Below, in pieces: positions 9,682 to 18,946 of a stretch of 64,000 nt of DNA (the first letter of the stretch is position 1; the number at the start of each line of letters is the position of its first letter). The DNA is from Alsobacter ponti (lineage in GTDB: Bacteria; Pseudomonadota; Alphaproteobacteria; Rhizobiales; Beijerinckiaceae). The stretch covers positions 204,156 to 268,155 of the forward strand of contig NZ_JANCLU010000005.1 in the NCBI RefSeq assembly GCF_024294805.1. Direction: 5' to 3'. The notes under the pieces were generated by a model. The model did no database searches. It had not been told where the DNA came from and saw only the letters and a program-made list of their open reading frames with translations. The position numbers and the translations under genes are program-made.

Positions 9682-10745
9682 GGCAAGGTCTCCGGCCCCG
9701 CCGCCGCCACGTCCGGGTTCGGGCCGCGGAAGCTCGCCTCGAGGCTGTCGCGAATCTTCGCCATCAAGTCATGGCGCACCATGTCATAGGCGATGTCGAT
9801 GGCCGTCGCGAATCCCGTCGCGTCGGCGCCGCCGTGGCTCTTGATGACGATGCCCTCGAGCCCCAGGAACACGCCGCCATTGACCTTGCGCGGGTCCATC
9901 TTGTCGCGCAGCGCGTCGAAAGCGCCCTTGGCGAACAGGTAGCCGATCTTCGCCATCAAAGTGCGGCTCATGGCGGCGCGCAGATAGGCTGCGAGCTGCT
10001 TGGCGGTGCCCTCGGCCGTCTTCAGGGCGATGTTGCCGGCGAACCCCTCGGTCACCACCACGTCGACGGTGCCCTTGCCGATATCGTCGCCCTCGACGAA
10101 ACCCTCGTAGGCGAGATGCGGGAAACCGCCCTCGCGCAGCATGCGCCCGGCGGTCTTCACCTCCTCGACTCCCTTGATCTCCTCCACGCCGACATTGAGC
10201 AGCCCGACGCTCGGCTTCTCGATGCCGAACACGACGCGCGCCATGGCCGAGCCCATGATGGCGAGATCGACGAGATGGCGGGCGTCGGCGCCGATCGTCG
10301 CGCCGACGTCGAGCACGATGCTCTCGCCGCGCAAAGTCGGCCAGATGGCCGCGATGGCCGGGCGATCGACCTGCGCCATGGTGCGCAGGCAGAACTTCGC
10401 CATCGCCATCAGCGCGCCGGTATTGCCGGCCGACACCGCGACGTCGGCCTCGCCCTTCTTCACCGCCTCCAGGGCGCGCCACATGGAGGATTTCCAGCGC
10501 CCCTGCCGCAGCGCCACGCTGGGCTTGTCGTCCATCTTCACGGCGACGTCGGCGTGATGGAACGTGGTCACCGCCTTCAGCGCGGGATACTTGTCCAGCA
10601 AGGGCAGGCACTCGGCCTCGTGGCCGTGAATGACGAAGAGGGCGTCGGGGTGGCGTTCGAGCGCGATCGCCGCGCCGGGGATCACCACGGCCGGGCCGAT
10701 ATCTCCCCCCATCGCGTCCAGGGCAATGCTCACCTTGCGGGTCAT
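9678..10745 (-). CDS. plsX: Phosphate acyltransferase PlsX
   Basis: Converts acyl-ACP to acyl-phosphate, feeding PlsY for phospholipid synthesis at the inner membrane face. 355 residues. Family motifs: [11 protein letters not shown] at the N-terminus, [10 protein letters not shown] near 105, LDVGAT and the C-terminal [14 protein letters not shown]. Upstream lies DUF177 without the rpmF gene that often separates them in other bacteria. A possible promoter lies in the 118-base gap upstream. Confidence 0.97.
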   Translation of the reverse strand: MTRKVSIALDAMGGDIGPAVVIPGAAIALERHPDALFVIHGHEAECLPLLDKYPALKAVTTFHHADVAVKMDDKPSVALRQGRWKSSMWRALEAVKKGEADVAVSAGNTGALMAMAKFCLRTMAQVDRPAIAAIWPTLRGESIVLDVGATIGADARHLVDLAIMGSAMARVVFGIEKPSVGLLNVGVEEIKGVEEVKTAGRMLREGGFPHLAYEGFVEGDDIGKGTVDVVVTEGFAGNIALKTAEGTAKQLAAYLRAAMSRTLMAKIGYLFAKGAFDALRDKMDPRKVNGGVFLGLEGIVIKSHGGADATGFATAIDIAYDMVRHDLMAKIRDSLEASFRGPNPDVAAAGPETLP

Positions 10746-10814
10746 GTCAGGTCGGAATCGGCCTTGTGGTCGTGAGGCGAAGCGCCGCCGATGGCCCCCC
10801 GCGATGGAGGCCGG

Positions 10815-10842
10815 ACAATAACGGAGCGCCGGGCCGAGGCAA
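10815..10842 (-). promoter_or_regulatory. Possible plsX promoter
   Basis: Minus-strand TTGCCT (10837-10842), 16-base spacer, TATTGT (10815-10820), about 70 bases before the plsX start. Confidence 0.35.
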
Positions 10843-10863
10843 CAGGATTATCGGCGATCCGCC

Positions 10864-11385
10864 TCACTCTTCCGGCGTTTTCTTGAGCGAAGCCAATTTG
10901 GCGAAGGGCGAGGGCTCCGGCGCGGGCTCGCCGAAGGCGAAGGACGCGCCCGGCTTGCGCGGATAGGGGTCCAGCCCCAGCGACAGTATCTCGGCGGTGA
11001 GCGCGCCGAGGTCGACTCTGCCGTTCTCGATGGGGTCCGGCGCGTCGAGGTCGACCTCGTGCTCCTCCCCCTCCTCCGCCTGGTCCTCGATGAAATGCGG
11101 CTCGGTGTAGCGCAGGTCGACATCCTCGCCGATCTCGGCGGCGAACGGCTCCAGCGTGACGACGCAGGTCTGCTCGATCGTGGCCTCCACCCGGCCGGTG
11201 ACGTGGACGTAGCGCCCGCGCCGCTCCACACGATAGCGGCCGACGAGGCGCGCGATCTCGACGAGACCGAAGTCCCGGGCCAACGCCGCGCGCTCCTGCT
11301 CGGAGGCCTCGATTGTCACGTCGATCTGGCCGCCGGGGATGTCGTCGACCTTCACGAGGCGACTCAGGATCGGCGTCTCGGTCAT
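10864..11385 (-). CDS. DUF177 (YceD-family) protein
   Basis: 173 residues. Middle section VHVTGRVEATIEQTCVVTLEPF corresponds to the conserved core of the DUF177/YceD family, followed by an acidic segment (EDQAEEGEEHEVDLD) and the typical DLGALTAEILSLGLDPYPR. Known members are linked to ribosomal RNA and ribosome assembly (in plants, 23S rRNA accumulation) and lie next to rpmF/plsX. It overlaps the upstream chaperone gene by 4 bases. The biochemical role here is unknown. Confidence 0.88.
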   Translation of the reverse strand: MTETPILSRLVKVDDIPGGQIDVTIEASEQERAALARDFGLVEIARLVGRYRVERRGRYVHVTGRVEATIEQTCVVTLEPFAAEIGEDVDLRYTEPHFIEDQAEEGEEHEVDLDAPDPIENGRVDLGALTAEILSLGLDPYPRKPGASFAFGEPAPEPSPFAKLASLKKTPEE

Positions 11386-11927
11386 GCGCGGTCCTCCGGC
11401 AGGGGCGACGGGAACGGCAGAAGCCCGTCGACGAAATCGGCGAATTCCAGCTCGGAAAGGCGCGCCGCGCTGGCTTGCATGTAGCGGGCGACCTTCGCCG
11501 GCGCATCGGGGACGGACGGCGTGCGCCCGTAGAGGTTCAGCGCCACCGCGTCGGCGAGGGCGTCGCCATCGGCCAGCGCCTGCTCGTAGGCCTTGCCGCG
11601 CCCGTAGAAGGCGGCCGCCATCGTCTTCATGCGCTTGGGAACGGAAATGTCGCCGACGCCGAGTTCGCGCAGCGCGGTGTCGAAGGAGCGAAACAGCGCG
11701 TCGACGACGTCCTGCGCGAGGTCCCCCGCCGGCGCGGGCAGCGCGTTGAGCCGGCGCAGCGCGAGAAAAGCGTGAATCACCACCATGTCGAAGCGGCCTT
11801 CCACGGTGTCGGGCACGCCGAGCTCACGGAAGAAGACAGGCTGGCGGGCGGCCTCGTACAGGCGCTCGACCAGCCGTTCGACGATGGCGGCGTTCGGGTC
11901 GCGCCGCCTGAACAGGTTGAAAATCAT
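11382..11927 (-). CDS. Ubiquinol-cytochrome c chaperone (CBP3-like) protein
   Basis: 181 residues with the CBP3/UQCC1 pattern: VERLYEAARQPVFFRELGVPD near the start, VIHAFLALRRL, DVVDALFRSFDTALRELGVGD and VPKRMKTMAAAFYGR. Family members assist cytochrome b assembly in complex III; the bacterial function is inferred from mitochondria. Coupled to DUF177 by ATGA. Divergent from bamE across 158 bases in which I see no convincing promoter. Confidence 0.88.
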   Translation of the reverse strand: MIFNLFRRRDPNAAIVERLVERLYEAARQPVFFRELGVPDTVEGRFDMVVIHAFLALRRLNALPAPAGDLAQDVVDALFRSFDTALRELGVGDISVPKRMKTMAAAFYGRGKAYEQALADGDALADAVALNLYGRTPSVPDAPAKVARYMQASAARLSELEFADFVDGLLPFPSPLPEDRA

Positions 11928-12085
11928 GGCCTTGCCCCGGGCCGCGCGCGCCTCTCGGCCTGCCGGGGCGATCCTTGCTTTTCCATGGTGCGCGGGTTAC
12001 GGCATCCGGGCCGGTACCCGCAAGAGAAATCGTCCACGAGGAGTTTGAGCGGGGCCGGCTCGGTTTTCATCAAAGGGAGTGTCGC

Positions 12086-12559
12086 ATGCCGCGTCGCGAG
12101 GCGTTTCGTCAATCCTCCAGCGTTCGCCATTTCGCCATCCGTGCCGCCGCCGCGATCGCGTTGACCGCCGGGCTCGCCGCCTGCGCGTCCGAGCCGATCA
12201 CCAAGGGCTATATCCTGGACGAGAAGGCGCTCGCCGAGGTGAAGCCCGGCCTCGAGGCGCAGAAGGTGCTCCAGATCATGGGCACGCCGTCCACCGTGTC
12301 CACGGTCGGCAACCAGACCTGGTACTACATCAGCCAGATGACGACCGAGCGCGCGCGCTTCCTGGGCCCGAGCATCGTCGACCAGCGCGTCATCGCGATC
12401 AATTTCTCCAAGAACATGAAGGTGGAGAGGGTCGCCAATTACGGCATGCAGGACGGCGTGGTGTTCGACTTCGTCACGCGCACGACGCCGACGGGCGGCA
12501 ACGAACTCTCGGTCGTGCGCCAGCTGATGCGCGGCGCGGGCCTGTCCAACACGCCCTGA
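12086..12559 (+). CDS. bamE: Outer membrane protein assembly factor BamE (SmpA/OmlA)
   Basis: Lipoprotein of the BAM complex that inserts beta-barrel proteins. 157 residues. The signal sequence has two arginine-rich starts and a lipobox LAAC about residue 32, then KGYILDEKALAEVKPGLEAQ and VLQIMGTPSTVSTVGNQTWYYIS, the SmpA/OmlA fold. GGGAG lies 7 bases before the ATG; the open frame extends upstream to 11975 but without a ribosome site. Followed by a strong terminator and a duplicated copy of its own 3' end. Confidence 0.95.
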   Translation: MPRREAFRQSSSVRHFAIRAAAAIALTAGLAACASEPITKGYILDEKALAEVKPGLEAQKVLQIMGTPSTVSTVGNQTWYYISQMTTERARFLGPSIVDQRVIAINFSKNMKVERVANYGMQDGVVFDFVTRTTPTGGNELSVVRQLMRGAGLSNTP

Positions 12560-12585
12560 TCCGTCGCTTTCGGTTCGCTCGACGT

Positions 12586-12620
12586 GAAAAAGCCCGCGGC
12601 ATGCCGCGGGCTTTCTCGTT
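12586..12620. terminator. Intrinsic terminator after bamE, copy 1
   Basis: Perfect stem AGCCCGCGGC/GCCGCGGGCT around an AT loop (12591-12612), flanked by AAAAA on one side and TTTCTCGTTT on the other, so it can act in both directions. Confidence 0.85.
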
Positions 12621-12686
12621 TCGGTCGTTCGCCAGGCGATGCGGGGCGCCGACACGCTGTGATCCGTCGCCTCCGGTTCCCTCGAC

Positions 12687-12725
12687 ATGAAAAAGCCCAC
12701 GGCGCACCGCGGGCTTTCTCGTTTC
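12687..12725. terminator. Intrinsic terminator, duplicated copy between bamE and hppA
   Basis: AGCCCACGGCGCACCGCGGGCTTTCTCGTTT with AAAAA in front. It is a diverged copy with mismatches in the upper stem (CCCACGG against CCGCGGG), so probably weaker. It lies 20 bases from the hppA stop and, read leftward, would serve hppA. Confidence 0.7.
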
Positions 12726-12744
12726 GGAAGGAGCGCCGGGCCCG

Positions 12745-14907
12745 TCAGTGCGACAGCACCGCCAGCAGCAGAAGCGCCACGATGTTGGTGATCTTGATGG
12801 CCGGGTTCACGGCCGGGCCAGCGGTGTCCTTGTAGGGGTCGCCGACCGTGTCGCCCGTCACCGACGCCTTGTGCGCGTCCGAGCCCTTGAGGTGCTTGAC
12901 CCCGTCGGCGTCAACGAAGCCGTCCTCGAAGGACTTCTTGGCGTTGTCCCACGCACCGCCTCCGGAGGTCATCGAAATGGCCACGAACAGGCCGTTGACG
13001 ATGACGCCCAGCAGCGAGGCGCCGAGCGCGGCGAACGCCGAGGCCTTCGAACCCGAGATCAGCAGCACGCCGAAATAGGCGACGAGCGGGGCCAGCACCG
13101 GCAGCAGCGAGGGGATGATCATCTCCTTGATCGCCGCGCGGGTGAGCATGTCCACCGCCCGGGCGTAGTCCGGCTTCTGCGTGCCGGCCATGATGCCGGG
13201 GTTCTCGCGGAACTGGCGACGGACCTCCAGAACCACCGACCCCGCCGCGCGGCCCACCGCCGTCATGGCGATGCCGCCGAACAGGTAGGGGATCAGGCCG
13301 CCGAAGATCAGGCCCGCCACCACGTAGGGGTTGGAGAGGTCGAACGACACCACGCCCATCCCCTTGAAGTAGGGGTACAGCGTCGAGCCCGCCTTGTTCG
13401 CCTCGGCGGCGAAGTACTGCAGGTCGTAGCTGTAGGCGGCGAACAGAACCAGCGCGCCGAGACCGGCCGAGCCGATCGCGTAGCCCTTGGTGACCGCCTT
13501 GGTGGTGTTGCCCACCGCGTCGAGCGCGTCGGTCGAGTGCCGGACCTCCTTGGGCAGGCCCGCCATCTCGGCGATGCCGCCGGCGTTGTCCGTCACCGGG
13601 CCGAAGGCGTCGAGCGCGACGATCATGCCGGCGAGGCCGAGCATGGTGGTCACCGCGATCGCCGTGCCGTAGAGGCCGGCGAGCTGGTAGGTCGAGACGA
13701 TGCCGCCGACGATCACCAGCGCGGGAAGCGCGGTGGATTCGAGCGACACCGCGAGGCCCTGGATGACGTTGGTGCCGTGGCCGGTCACCGACGCCTGGGC
13801 GATCGACACGACCGGGCGCTTGCCGGTGCCGGTGTAGTACTCGGTAATCCAGACGATCAGGCCGGTGACGATGAGGCCGATGACGCCGCAGACGAACAGG
13901 CTGCCGCCCTTCACCGTGATGTCGCCGGCGAAGCCCTTGACCACCGCGATGTCGCCGAAGCCGACCGTCCCGGCCGTCGCCAGCGCGAGGCCCAGCACGG
14001 ACAGGCCGGAGGTGACCCACAGCCCCTTGTAGAGCGCGCCCATGATCGAGTTGTTGGCGCCGAGCTTGACGAAGAAGGTGCCGACGATCGAGGTCACGAT
14101 GCAGGCCGCGCAGATGGCGAGCGGGTAGATCATCGTGGCGCCCAGCACCGCCGAGCCGCCGAAGAAGATGGCGGCGAGCACCATCGTGGCGACCACGGTG
14201 ACGGCGTAGGTCTCGAACAGGTCGGCGGCCATGCCGGCGCAGTCGCCGACATTGTCGCCCACGTTGTCGGCGATGGTCGCCGGGTTGCGCGGATCGTCCT
14301 CGGGAATGCCGGCCTCGACCTTGCCGACGAGGTCCGCGCCGACGTCGGCGCCCTTGGTGAAGATGCCGCCGCCGAGACGGGCGAAGATGGAGATCAGCGA
14401 AGCGCCGAAGCCCAGCGCCACCAGCGCGTCGATGACCTCGCGGCTGTTGGCCTCCTTGCCCATCGGGCCGGTGAGCACCCAGAAGTAGACCGCCACGCCG
14501 AGGAGGGCGAGGCCGGCCACCAGCATGCCGGTGACCGCGCCGGCCTTGAAGGCGACGTCGAGGCCAGAGGCGAGAGACTGCGAGGCGGCCTGCGCGGTGC
14601 GGACGTTGGCGCGCACCGACACGTTCATGCCGATGAAGCCCGCCGCGCCCGAGAGCACCGCGCCGATCAGGAAGCCGATGGCGACCGGCAGCTTCAGCAG
14701 GATCGCGATGACGACGAACAGGACGACGCCGACCAGTGCGATCGTGGTGTATTGCCGGCGCAGATAGGCCTGCGCACCCTCGGCGATCGCGGCCGCGATC
14801 TCCTGCATGCGCTGGGTGCCGGCGTCGCGCCGGTTGAGGTCGGCGATAGCCCAGGCGCCGTAGGCGACCGAAAGCAGACCCCCCAAGATAATCAAACCAA
14901 TCGTCAT
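12745..14907 (-). CDS. hppA: Membrane-bound proton-translocating pyrophosphatase
   Basis: Pumps protons across the inner membrane using pyrophosphate hydrolysis. 720 residues with about sixteen membrane segments. The signature [12 protein letters not shown] and [18 protein letters not shown] carry the metal-pyrophosphate ligands; a matching acidic cluster is [16 protein letters not shown] at the C-terminus. The GNTTKA motif has Lys where K+-dependent enzymes have Ala, so this is the K+-independent type. ATG at 14905-14907. A longer open frame upstream is not supported. TTGCG-N7-CGCAA at 15008-15024 lies in its upstream region. Confidence 0.97.
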   Translation of the reverse strand: MTIGLIILGGLLSVAYGAWAIADLNRRDAGTQRMQEIAAAIAEGAQAYLRRQYTTIALVGVVLFVVIAILLKLPVAIGFLIGAVLSGAAGFIGMNVSVRANVRTAQAASQSLASGLDVAFKAGAVTGMLVAGLALLGVAVYFWVLTGPMGKEANSREVIDALVALGFGASLISIFARLGGGIFTKGADVGADLVGKVEAGIPEDDPRNPATIADNVGDNVGDCAGMAADLFETYAVTVVATMVLAAIFFGGSAVLGATMIYPLAICAACIVTSIVGTFFVKLGANNSIMGALYKGLWVTSGLSVLGLALATAGTVGFGDIAVVKGFAGDITVKGGSLFVCGVIGLIVTGLIVWITEYYTGTGKRPVVSIAQASVTGHGTNVIQGLAVSLESTALPALVIVGGIVSTYQLAGLYGTAIAVTTMLGLAGMIVALDAFGPVTDNAGGIAEMAGLPKEVRHSTDALDAVGNTTKAVTKGYAIGSAGLGALVLFAAYSYDLQYFAAEANKAGSTLYPYFKGMGVVSFDLSNPYVVAGLIFGGLIPYLFGGIAMTAVGRAAGSVVLEVRRQFRENPGIMAGTQKPDYARAVDMLTRAAIKEMIIPSLLPVLAPLVAYFGVLLISGSKASAFAALGASLLGVIVNGLFVAISMTSGGGAWDNAKKSFEDGFVDADGVKHLKGSDAHKASVTGDTVGDPYKDTAGPAVNPAIKITNIVALLLLAVLSH

Positions 14908-15078
14908 GTTGCCGTCCTTGTCAGAATCCCCGCGTCCGCCGGCTGTCGTCCGGCCCCCGTCAGTCTTGTCGACGCCCTCGTTTCGGGGCGCCATAGTCGT
15001 GCCAAAATTGCGCCTGAGACGCAAACAGACTTTCGGAGCGAACAGGGAATTCGGGGGAGATGTCGCAATTTTGCGGCG

Positions 15079-16299
15079 TCAAACGGCCCGATGCTGTCGA
15101 TTCTTCCATCGGCGGAACAGAAGCAGCGCCGCGAAACCCATCAGGACCGGCGGAAAGACCACGCCGTTGACGCTGGTCCAGCCCAGATGCGCCAGCAACT
15201 GGCCCGACGAGAACGAGCCCACCGCCATCGTTCCGAAGATGGCGAAGTCATTGAAGGCCTGCGCCGTGTTCCGCTCGGCCGGCGCGCAGCTCTGCGCCAC
15301 CATGGTCGAGGCGCCGACGAAGCCGAGGTTCCAGCCCAGGCCGAGCAGAATCATCCCGGTCCAGAAATGCGCCACCGTCACGCCGGCGATGTCGACGACC
15401 GCCGCCGCCGCCAGAAGAAGCAGCCCGGCGGCGATGACGCGGGGCGCGCCGAAGCGGGAAATGAGCGAGCCGGTGACGAAGCTCGGCGCGTACATGGCGA
15501 TGACGTGCCACTGGATGGCCAGGTTGGAATCCGCGATGGAATGCCCGCACATCTTCATGGCCAGCGGCGCGGACGTCATGACGAGGTTCATCAGCGCGTA
15601 GCTGACGAGGCCGCACAGCATGGCTGTCGCGAACTGCGGCTTGCGGATGATGGCCAGCAGCGGCCGGCCCCCGCCCCGCACCGACACCGGCTGGGGCTTG
15701 GGGATGCGCACGAGCGAGAGCACCGCCATGGCGACGAGGGCGACGCCCGCCTGCGCCGCGTAGCTCGCCGCGAACAGATAGGGCGCCCAGCTGTCCATGG
15801 TGAGCTGCACGAGCTGCGGCCCGATGACGCCGGCGAGCACGCCGCCGGCCATCACCCACGAGATCGCCTTGGGCTTGAAGGCGTCGCTCGCCGTGTCGGC
15901 CGCCGCGAAGCGATAGGACTGCGTCACCGCGGCATAGACCCCGCCGAAGAAGGTCGCGACCGTGAACAGCGGGAAGGAACCCCAGATGACGGCGAGCGAT
16001 CCGAGGACGCCCATCAGCGCGCCGCAGAACGCGCCGATCAGGAAGGCGCGCCGGCGTCCCCACCGCCGCGCGATCATGCCGGCGGGCAGCGTGCCGGAGG
16101 CCATGCCGAGCACGAAGATGGTGATCGGCAGCGTCGCGAGGCCGGGATCGGGCGCCAGGGTGGAGCCGACGATCGCCCCGGTCGCGAAGATCACCGAGGC
16201 GTTGGCGCCGGCCAGCGCTCCCGCCGCCGCGAGCACCACGACGTTGCGCCGCGCGAGCCGGTCGCCCGCGTCCGGGGCGCTTGCCTTCTGCAACATCAT
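15079..16299 (-). CDS. MFS transporter next to thiL
   Basis: 406 residues with about twelve membrane segments. The motif A loop reads GMIARRWGRRRAFLIGA, followed by a central cytoplasmic loop (KPQPVSVRGGGRP). It begins with two adjacent ATG codons 8 bases after the thiL stop, so it is probably the last gene of the glyA-rib-nusB-thiL operon. Substrate unknown; a role in flavin or thiamine metabolism is only suggested by position. Confidence 0.85.
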   Translation of the reverse strand: MMLQKASAPDAGDRLARRNVVVLAAAGALAGANASVIFATGAIVGSTLAPDPGLATLPITIFVLGMASGTLPAGMIARRWGRRRAFLIGAFCGALMGVLGSLAVIWGSFPLFTVATFFGGVYAAVTQSYRFAAADTASDAFKPKAISWVMAGGVLAGVIGPQLVQLTMDSWAPYLFAASYAAQAGVALVAMAVLSLVRIPKPQPVSVRGGGRPLLAIIRKPQFATAMLCGLVSYALMNLVMTSAPLAMKMCGHSIADSNLAIQWHVIAMYAPSFVTGSLISRFGAPRVIAAGLLLLAAAAVVDIAGVTVAHFWTGMILLGLGWNLGFVGASTMVAQSCAPAERNTAQAFNDFAIFGTMAVGSFSSGQLLAHLGWTSVNGVVFPPVLMGFAALLLFRRWKNRQHRAV

Positions 16300-16306
16300 C
16301 CGTCCT

Positions 16307-17293
16307 TCAGAAATGGCTGAACGAGCCGCGCGCGAACCGCGCCGGCGCGCCGCCGGCGATGAAAGCGATGTCCGGTCCGTCGGTGATGACGCCGATCTCC
16401 GCCACCGGAACGCTTTGCGCGGCGGCGGCGGCGCGGAACGCCTCGGCCCTGGCGGGCGCGACGGCGCAGAGGATTTCGTAGTCGTCGCCGCCGGTCATGG
16501 CGACCTCGAACAACGCGGGGTCGGACGCGATCAGCGCCCGGCCCGCGTCGGAGAGCGGCGCGCGGTCGAGATCGATTCGCAGGCCCCGGCCGGAGGCGCG
16601 CGCCATCTTGGTCGCGTCCCCCACCAGCCCGTCGGACACATCCATTCCCCCGTTGGCATGGGCGAGAAGGACCGGCGCGAGCGCCTGCCGCGGCCGGGGG
16701 CGAAGGTATCGGTCGAGCAGGCAGTCGCGCGCCGCGGGGTCCAGCCTGGCGCCGAGGCTCGGGTCGAGCCGCAGCCGCAGGCCCAGCGCCGCGTCGCCGA
16801 TCTCGCCCGACACGAAAACGAGATCTCCGGCCCGCGCGCCGGTGCGCAGCACGGTGCCGCCGGGAGGAACGGCGCCGAGGGCGGTGATCGAGAGCGTCAG
16901 CGGGCCGGGCGTGCGCACCGTGTCGCCGCCCAGCAGCGCGCAGCCGCCCCGCGCGGCGCAGTCGCCGAGGCCGGCGGAGAAACCGGCCATGAAGTCCGGC
17001 GTCCAGTCGGGCGGCAAAGCCAGCGACAGCAGGAAGCCGATCGGCTCCGCGCCCTTGGCGGCGAGGTCGGACAGGTTGACCGCCAGCGCCTTCCAGCCGA
17101 TGGCGTCGGGCGGGTCGTCGGGGAAGAAGTGCACGCCGGCCACCAGCGCGTCGGTGGTCAGCACGAGGTCGCGGCCGGCTGGAGGGCGGATGGTGGCCGC
17201 GTCGTCCAGCAACTGGAACGCGCCCTCCCCGGCCAGCGGGCGGAAATAGCGGGCGATCAGTTCGTCCTCGCCGGGCCTTCCGGGTTCGGCCAT
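16307..17293 (-). CDS. thiL: Thiamine-monophosphate kinase
   Basis: Phosphorylates thiamine monophosphate to the active diphosphate. 328 residues of the PurM/ThiL fold. Motifs: LLDDAATI, LTTDALVAGVHF, GWKALAVNLSDLAAKGAEP, LLGGDTVRTPG, GGMDVSDGLVGD and MTGGDDYEILCA, all typical of ThiL. ATG at 17291-17293, 16 bases after nusB. Confidence 0.96.
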   Translation of the reverse strand: MAEPGRPGEDELIARYFRPLAGEGAFQLLDDAATIRPPAGRDLVLTTDALVAGVHFFPDDPPDAIGWKALAVNLSDLAAKGAEPIGFLLSLALPPDWTPDFMAGFSAGLGDCAARGGCALLGGDTVRTPGPLTLSITALGAVPPGGTVLRTGARAGDLVFVSGEIGDAALGLRLRLDPSLGARLDPAARDCLLDRYLRPRPRQALAPVLLAHANGGMDVSDGLVGDATKMARASGRGLRIDLDRAPLSDAGRALIASDPALFEVAMTGGDDYEILCAVAPARAEAFRAAAAAQSVPVAEIGVITDGPDIAFIAGGAPARFARGSFSHF

Positions 17294-17309
17294 GGCCCGA
17301 GCCTCGCCC

Positions 17310-17780
17310 TCAGCTGACGCGCTTCGACAATTCGTCGCCGCGCGCCTCGCGTCCGATGGAATCGAGCACGGCGTTGACCATGCCCGGCTCGTCGCCGTCA
17401 TAGAAGGCATGGGCGACGTCGACGTATTCCGAAATGACGACGCGCGCCGGCACATCGGGACGCCGCAGCAGCTCGTAGGCCCCGGCGCGCAGGATGGCGC
17501 GCAGCACGGCCTCGACCCGCCGCAGCGGCCAGCCCTTGGCGAGCGCCGCGTCGACTTTCTGGTCAACCAGGCGCTGCTCCTGCACCACGCCGGCCACCAG
17601 GTCGCGGAAGAACGGCTCCTCGGCCTCGCGGAGCTCGACGCCGTCGACCGACCGGCCCATCCAGTGGGCCTCGAATTCCGCCACGGCGTCGACCACGCCC
17701 TTGCCGGACAACTCCATCTCGTAAAGCGCCTGCACCGCCGAGAGGCGGGCGGCGGAGCGCTTCTCGCTCCCCCTGGCCAT
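17310..17780 (-). CDS. nusB: Transcription antitermination factor NusB
   Basis: 156 residues. RNA-binding all-helical protein that joins the rRNA antitermination complex with NusE. Recognisable patterns: RSAARLSAVQALYEMELSG at the N-terminus, the RRVEAVLRAILRAGAYELL helix and VISEYVDVAHAFYDGDEPGM with NAVLD. It directly follows ribH with 1 base between, the usual ribH-nusB pair. Confidence 0.96.
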   Translation of the reverse strand: MARGSEKRSAARLSAVQALYEMELSGKGVVDAVAEFEAHWMGRSVDGVELREAEEPFFRDLVAGVVQEQRLVDQKVDAALAKGWPLRRVEAVLRAILRAGAYELLRRPDVPARVVISEYVDVAHAFYDGDEPGMVNAVLDSIGREARGDELSKRVS

Positions 17781-17781
17781 G

Positions 17782-18276
17782 TTAGATCCTTCCCGCCGAG
17801 ACCCGGCGCTTGATCCTGAGGACGGCGAGCGCCGCCTCGGCCGCGCCCCCGCCCTTGTTCATCTCCGAGACACGGGCGCGGGCCCATGCCTGCGCCTCGT
17901 TCTCGACCGTCAGAATGCCGTTGCCGACCGGAATGCGCCGGGCGACGGAAAGGTCCATCAGCGCGCGCGAGCTCTCGCCGGCCACGATATCGTAATGCCC
18001 AGTCTCGCCCCTGATGACGCAGCCGAGCGCGACGACGGCGTCGTAGGGGTCGCCGGCCTTCTCCGCCGCCTCCAGCGCGATGGCGATGGTGGGCGGAATC
18101 TCGAGCGCGCCCGGCACGGTCACGATGTCGACCTGCGCCTCGGCGCGCTCCAGCACGTCGCGCGCGCCCATCAGCAGCTCGTCGGCGATGTCGTCGTAGA
18201 AACGCGCCTCGACGATGAGGATGCGCCCCTTGGTCGGCAGTTCCTCGACGATGCGCGGCGGACGGGGAGCGGCCAT
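17782..18276 (-). CDS. ribH: 6,7-dimethyl-8-ribityllumazine synthase
   Basis: Penultimate riboflavin step, joining the ribitylamino-pyrimidine with dihydroxybutanone phosphate. 164 residues. [35 protein letters not shown] (with the catalytic His) and [13 protein letters not shown] are diagnostic. I start at the ATG 18274-18276, preceded by GAGGGT, not at the in-frame codon at 18336 that would add 20 residues overlapping the gap to ribE. Confidence 0.95.
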   Translation of the reverse strand: MAAPRPPRIVEELPTKGRILIVEARFYDDIADELLMGARDVLERAEAQVDIVTVPGALEIPPTIAIALEAAEKAGDPYDAVVALGCVIRGETGHYDIVAGESSRALMDLSVARRIPVGNGILTVENEAQAWARARVSEMNKGGGAAEAALAVLRIKRRVSAGRI

Positions 18277-18307
18277 GGGACCCTCGCAGGATGGACGGGA
18301 GGACAGG

Positions 18308-18946
18308 TCAGTATCCTTGCAGGCGCGCTTCCGCAAGCCGCGCCGCGTAGCGCGCCATCTGGTCGACCTCGATATTGACCCGCGCCCCCGCCTTGCGGTC
18401 GCCCCACGTGGTGACCTCCAGGGTGTGCGGGATCAGGAACACGGTGAAGAGGTCGCCGTCGACGGTGTTGACGGTCAGGGACGTGCCGTCCAGCGCCACC
18501 GATCCCTTCTCGACGATGAAGCGCGCCAGTTCGCGCGGCGCACGAATGGTGAAGCGCGCGGTGGCGCCCCATGCGTCCTCGCCCGTGACGTCGTCGCGCG
18601 CGACGATCTCGGCGACGCCGTCGACGTGGCCGGAGACGAGATGCCCGCCCAGCTCGTCGCCGATTCGCAGCGGTCGCTCCAGGTTGAGCCGCGTGCCGGG
18701 CTCCCAGCCGCCGACCGTGGTGCGGGCCAGGGTCTCCGCGCCGGCGTCGACCTCGAACCACGCGCCGCCGCCCTCGCGCGGCCCCATCGCGGTGACGGTG
18801 AGGCACGGCCCCGAGCAGGCGATCGACGCGCCGAGCGCGATGCTCTCAGCCGGATAGGCGCAGTGGATGCGGATGTGCTTGAGCGAGCCCTGGTGGTCGG
18901 TGACGGAGGCGACCTCGCCGACGTCGGTGACGATGCCCGTGAACAT
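18308..18946 (-). CDS. ribE: Riboflavin synthase, alpha chain
   Basis: Dismutates two lumazines to riboflavin. 212 residues in two lumazine-binding repeats: [12 protein letters not shown] with CSGPCLTV, and the second with [14 protein letters not shown] and [19 protein letters not shown] precedes the ATG (18944-18946), which shares one base with the ribD stop codon (TGATG). Confidence 0.95.
   Translation of the reverse strand: MFTGIVTDVGEVASVTDHQGSLKHIRIHCAYPAESIALGASIACSGPCLTVTAMGPREGGGAWFEVDAGAETLARTTVGGWEPGTRLNLERPLRIGDELGGHLVSGHVDGVAEIVARDDVTGEDAWGATARFTIRAPRELARFIVEKGSVALDGTSLTVNTVDGDLFTVFLIPHTLEVTTWGDRKAGARVNIEVDQMARYAARLAEARLQGY

Larger units (their letters stand above)
12511..12725 (+). 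repeat. Tandem duplication of the bamE 3' end plus terminator
   Basis: Copy 1 (12511-12622, 112 bases) begins GGTCGTGCGCCAGCTGATGC in the last codons of bamE and runs through the stop and terminator. Copy 2 (12623-12725, 103 bases) begins GGTCGTTCGCCAGGCGATGC and repeats the stop, CCGTCG, CGGTTC, CTCGAC, the terminator hairpin and TTTCTCGTTTC in the same order. The 9-base length difference lies in the coding part (three codons lost). Confidence 0.85.

Noticed and set aside
12748-16320. A 1190-codon open frame on the plus strand
   Set aside because: It is antisense to hppA and the MFS gene, rich in Arg/His/Gly from high-GC reverse frames, and has no ribosome site or known domain.
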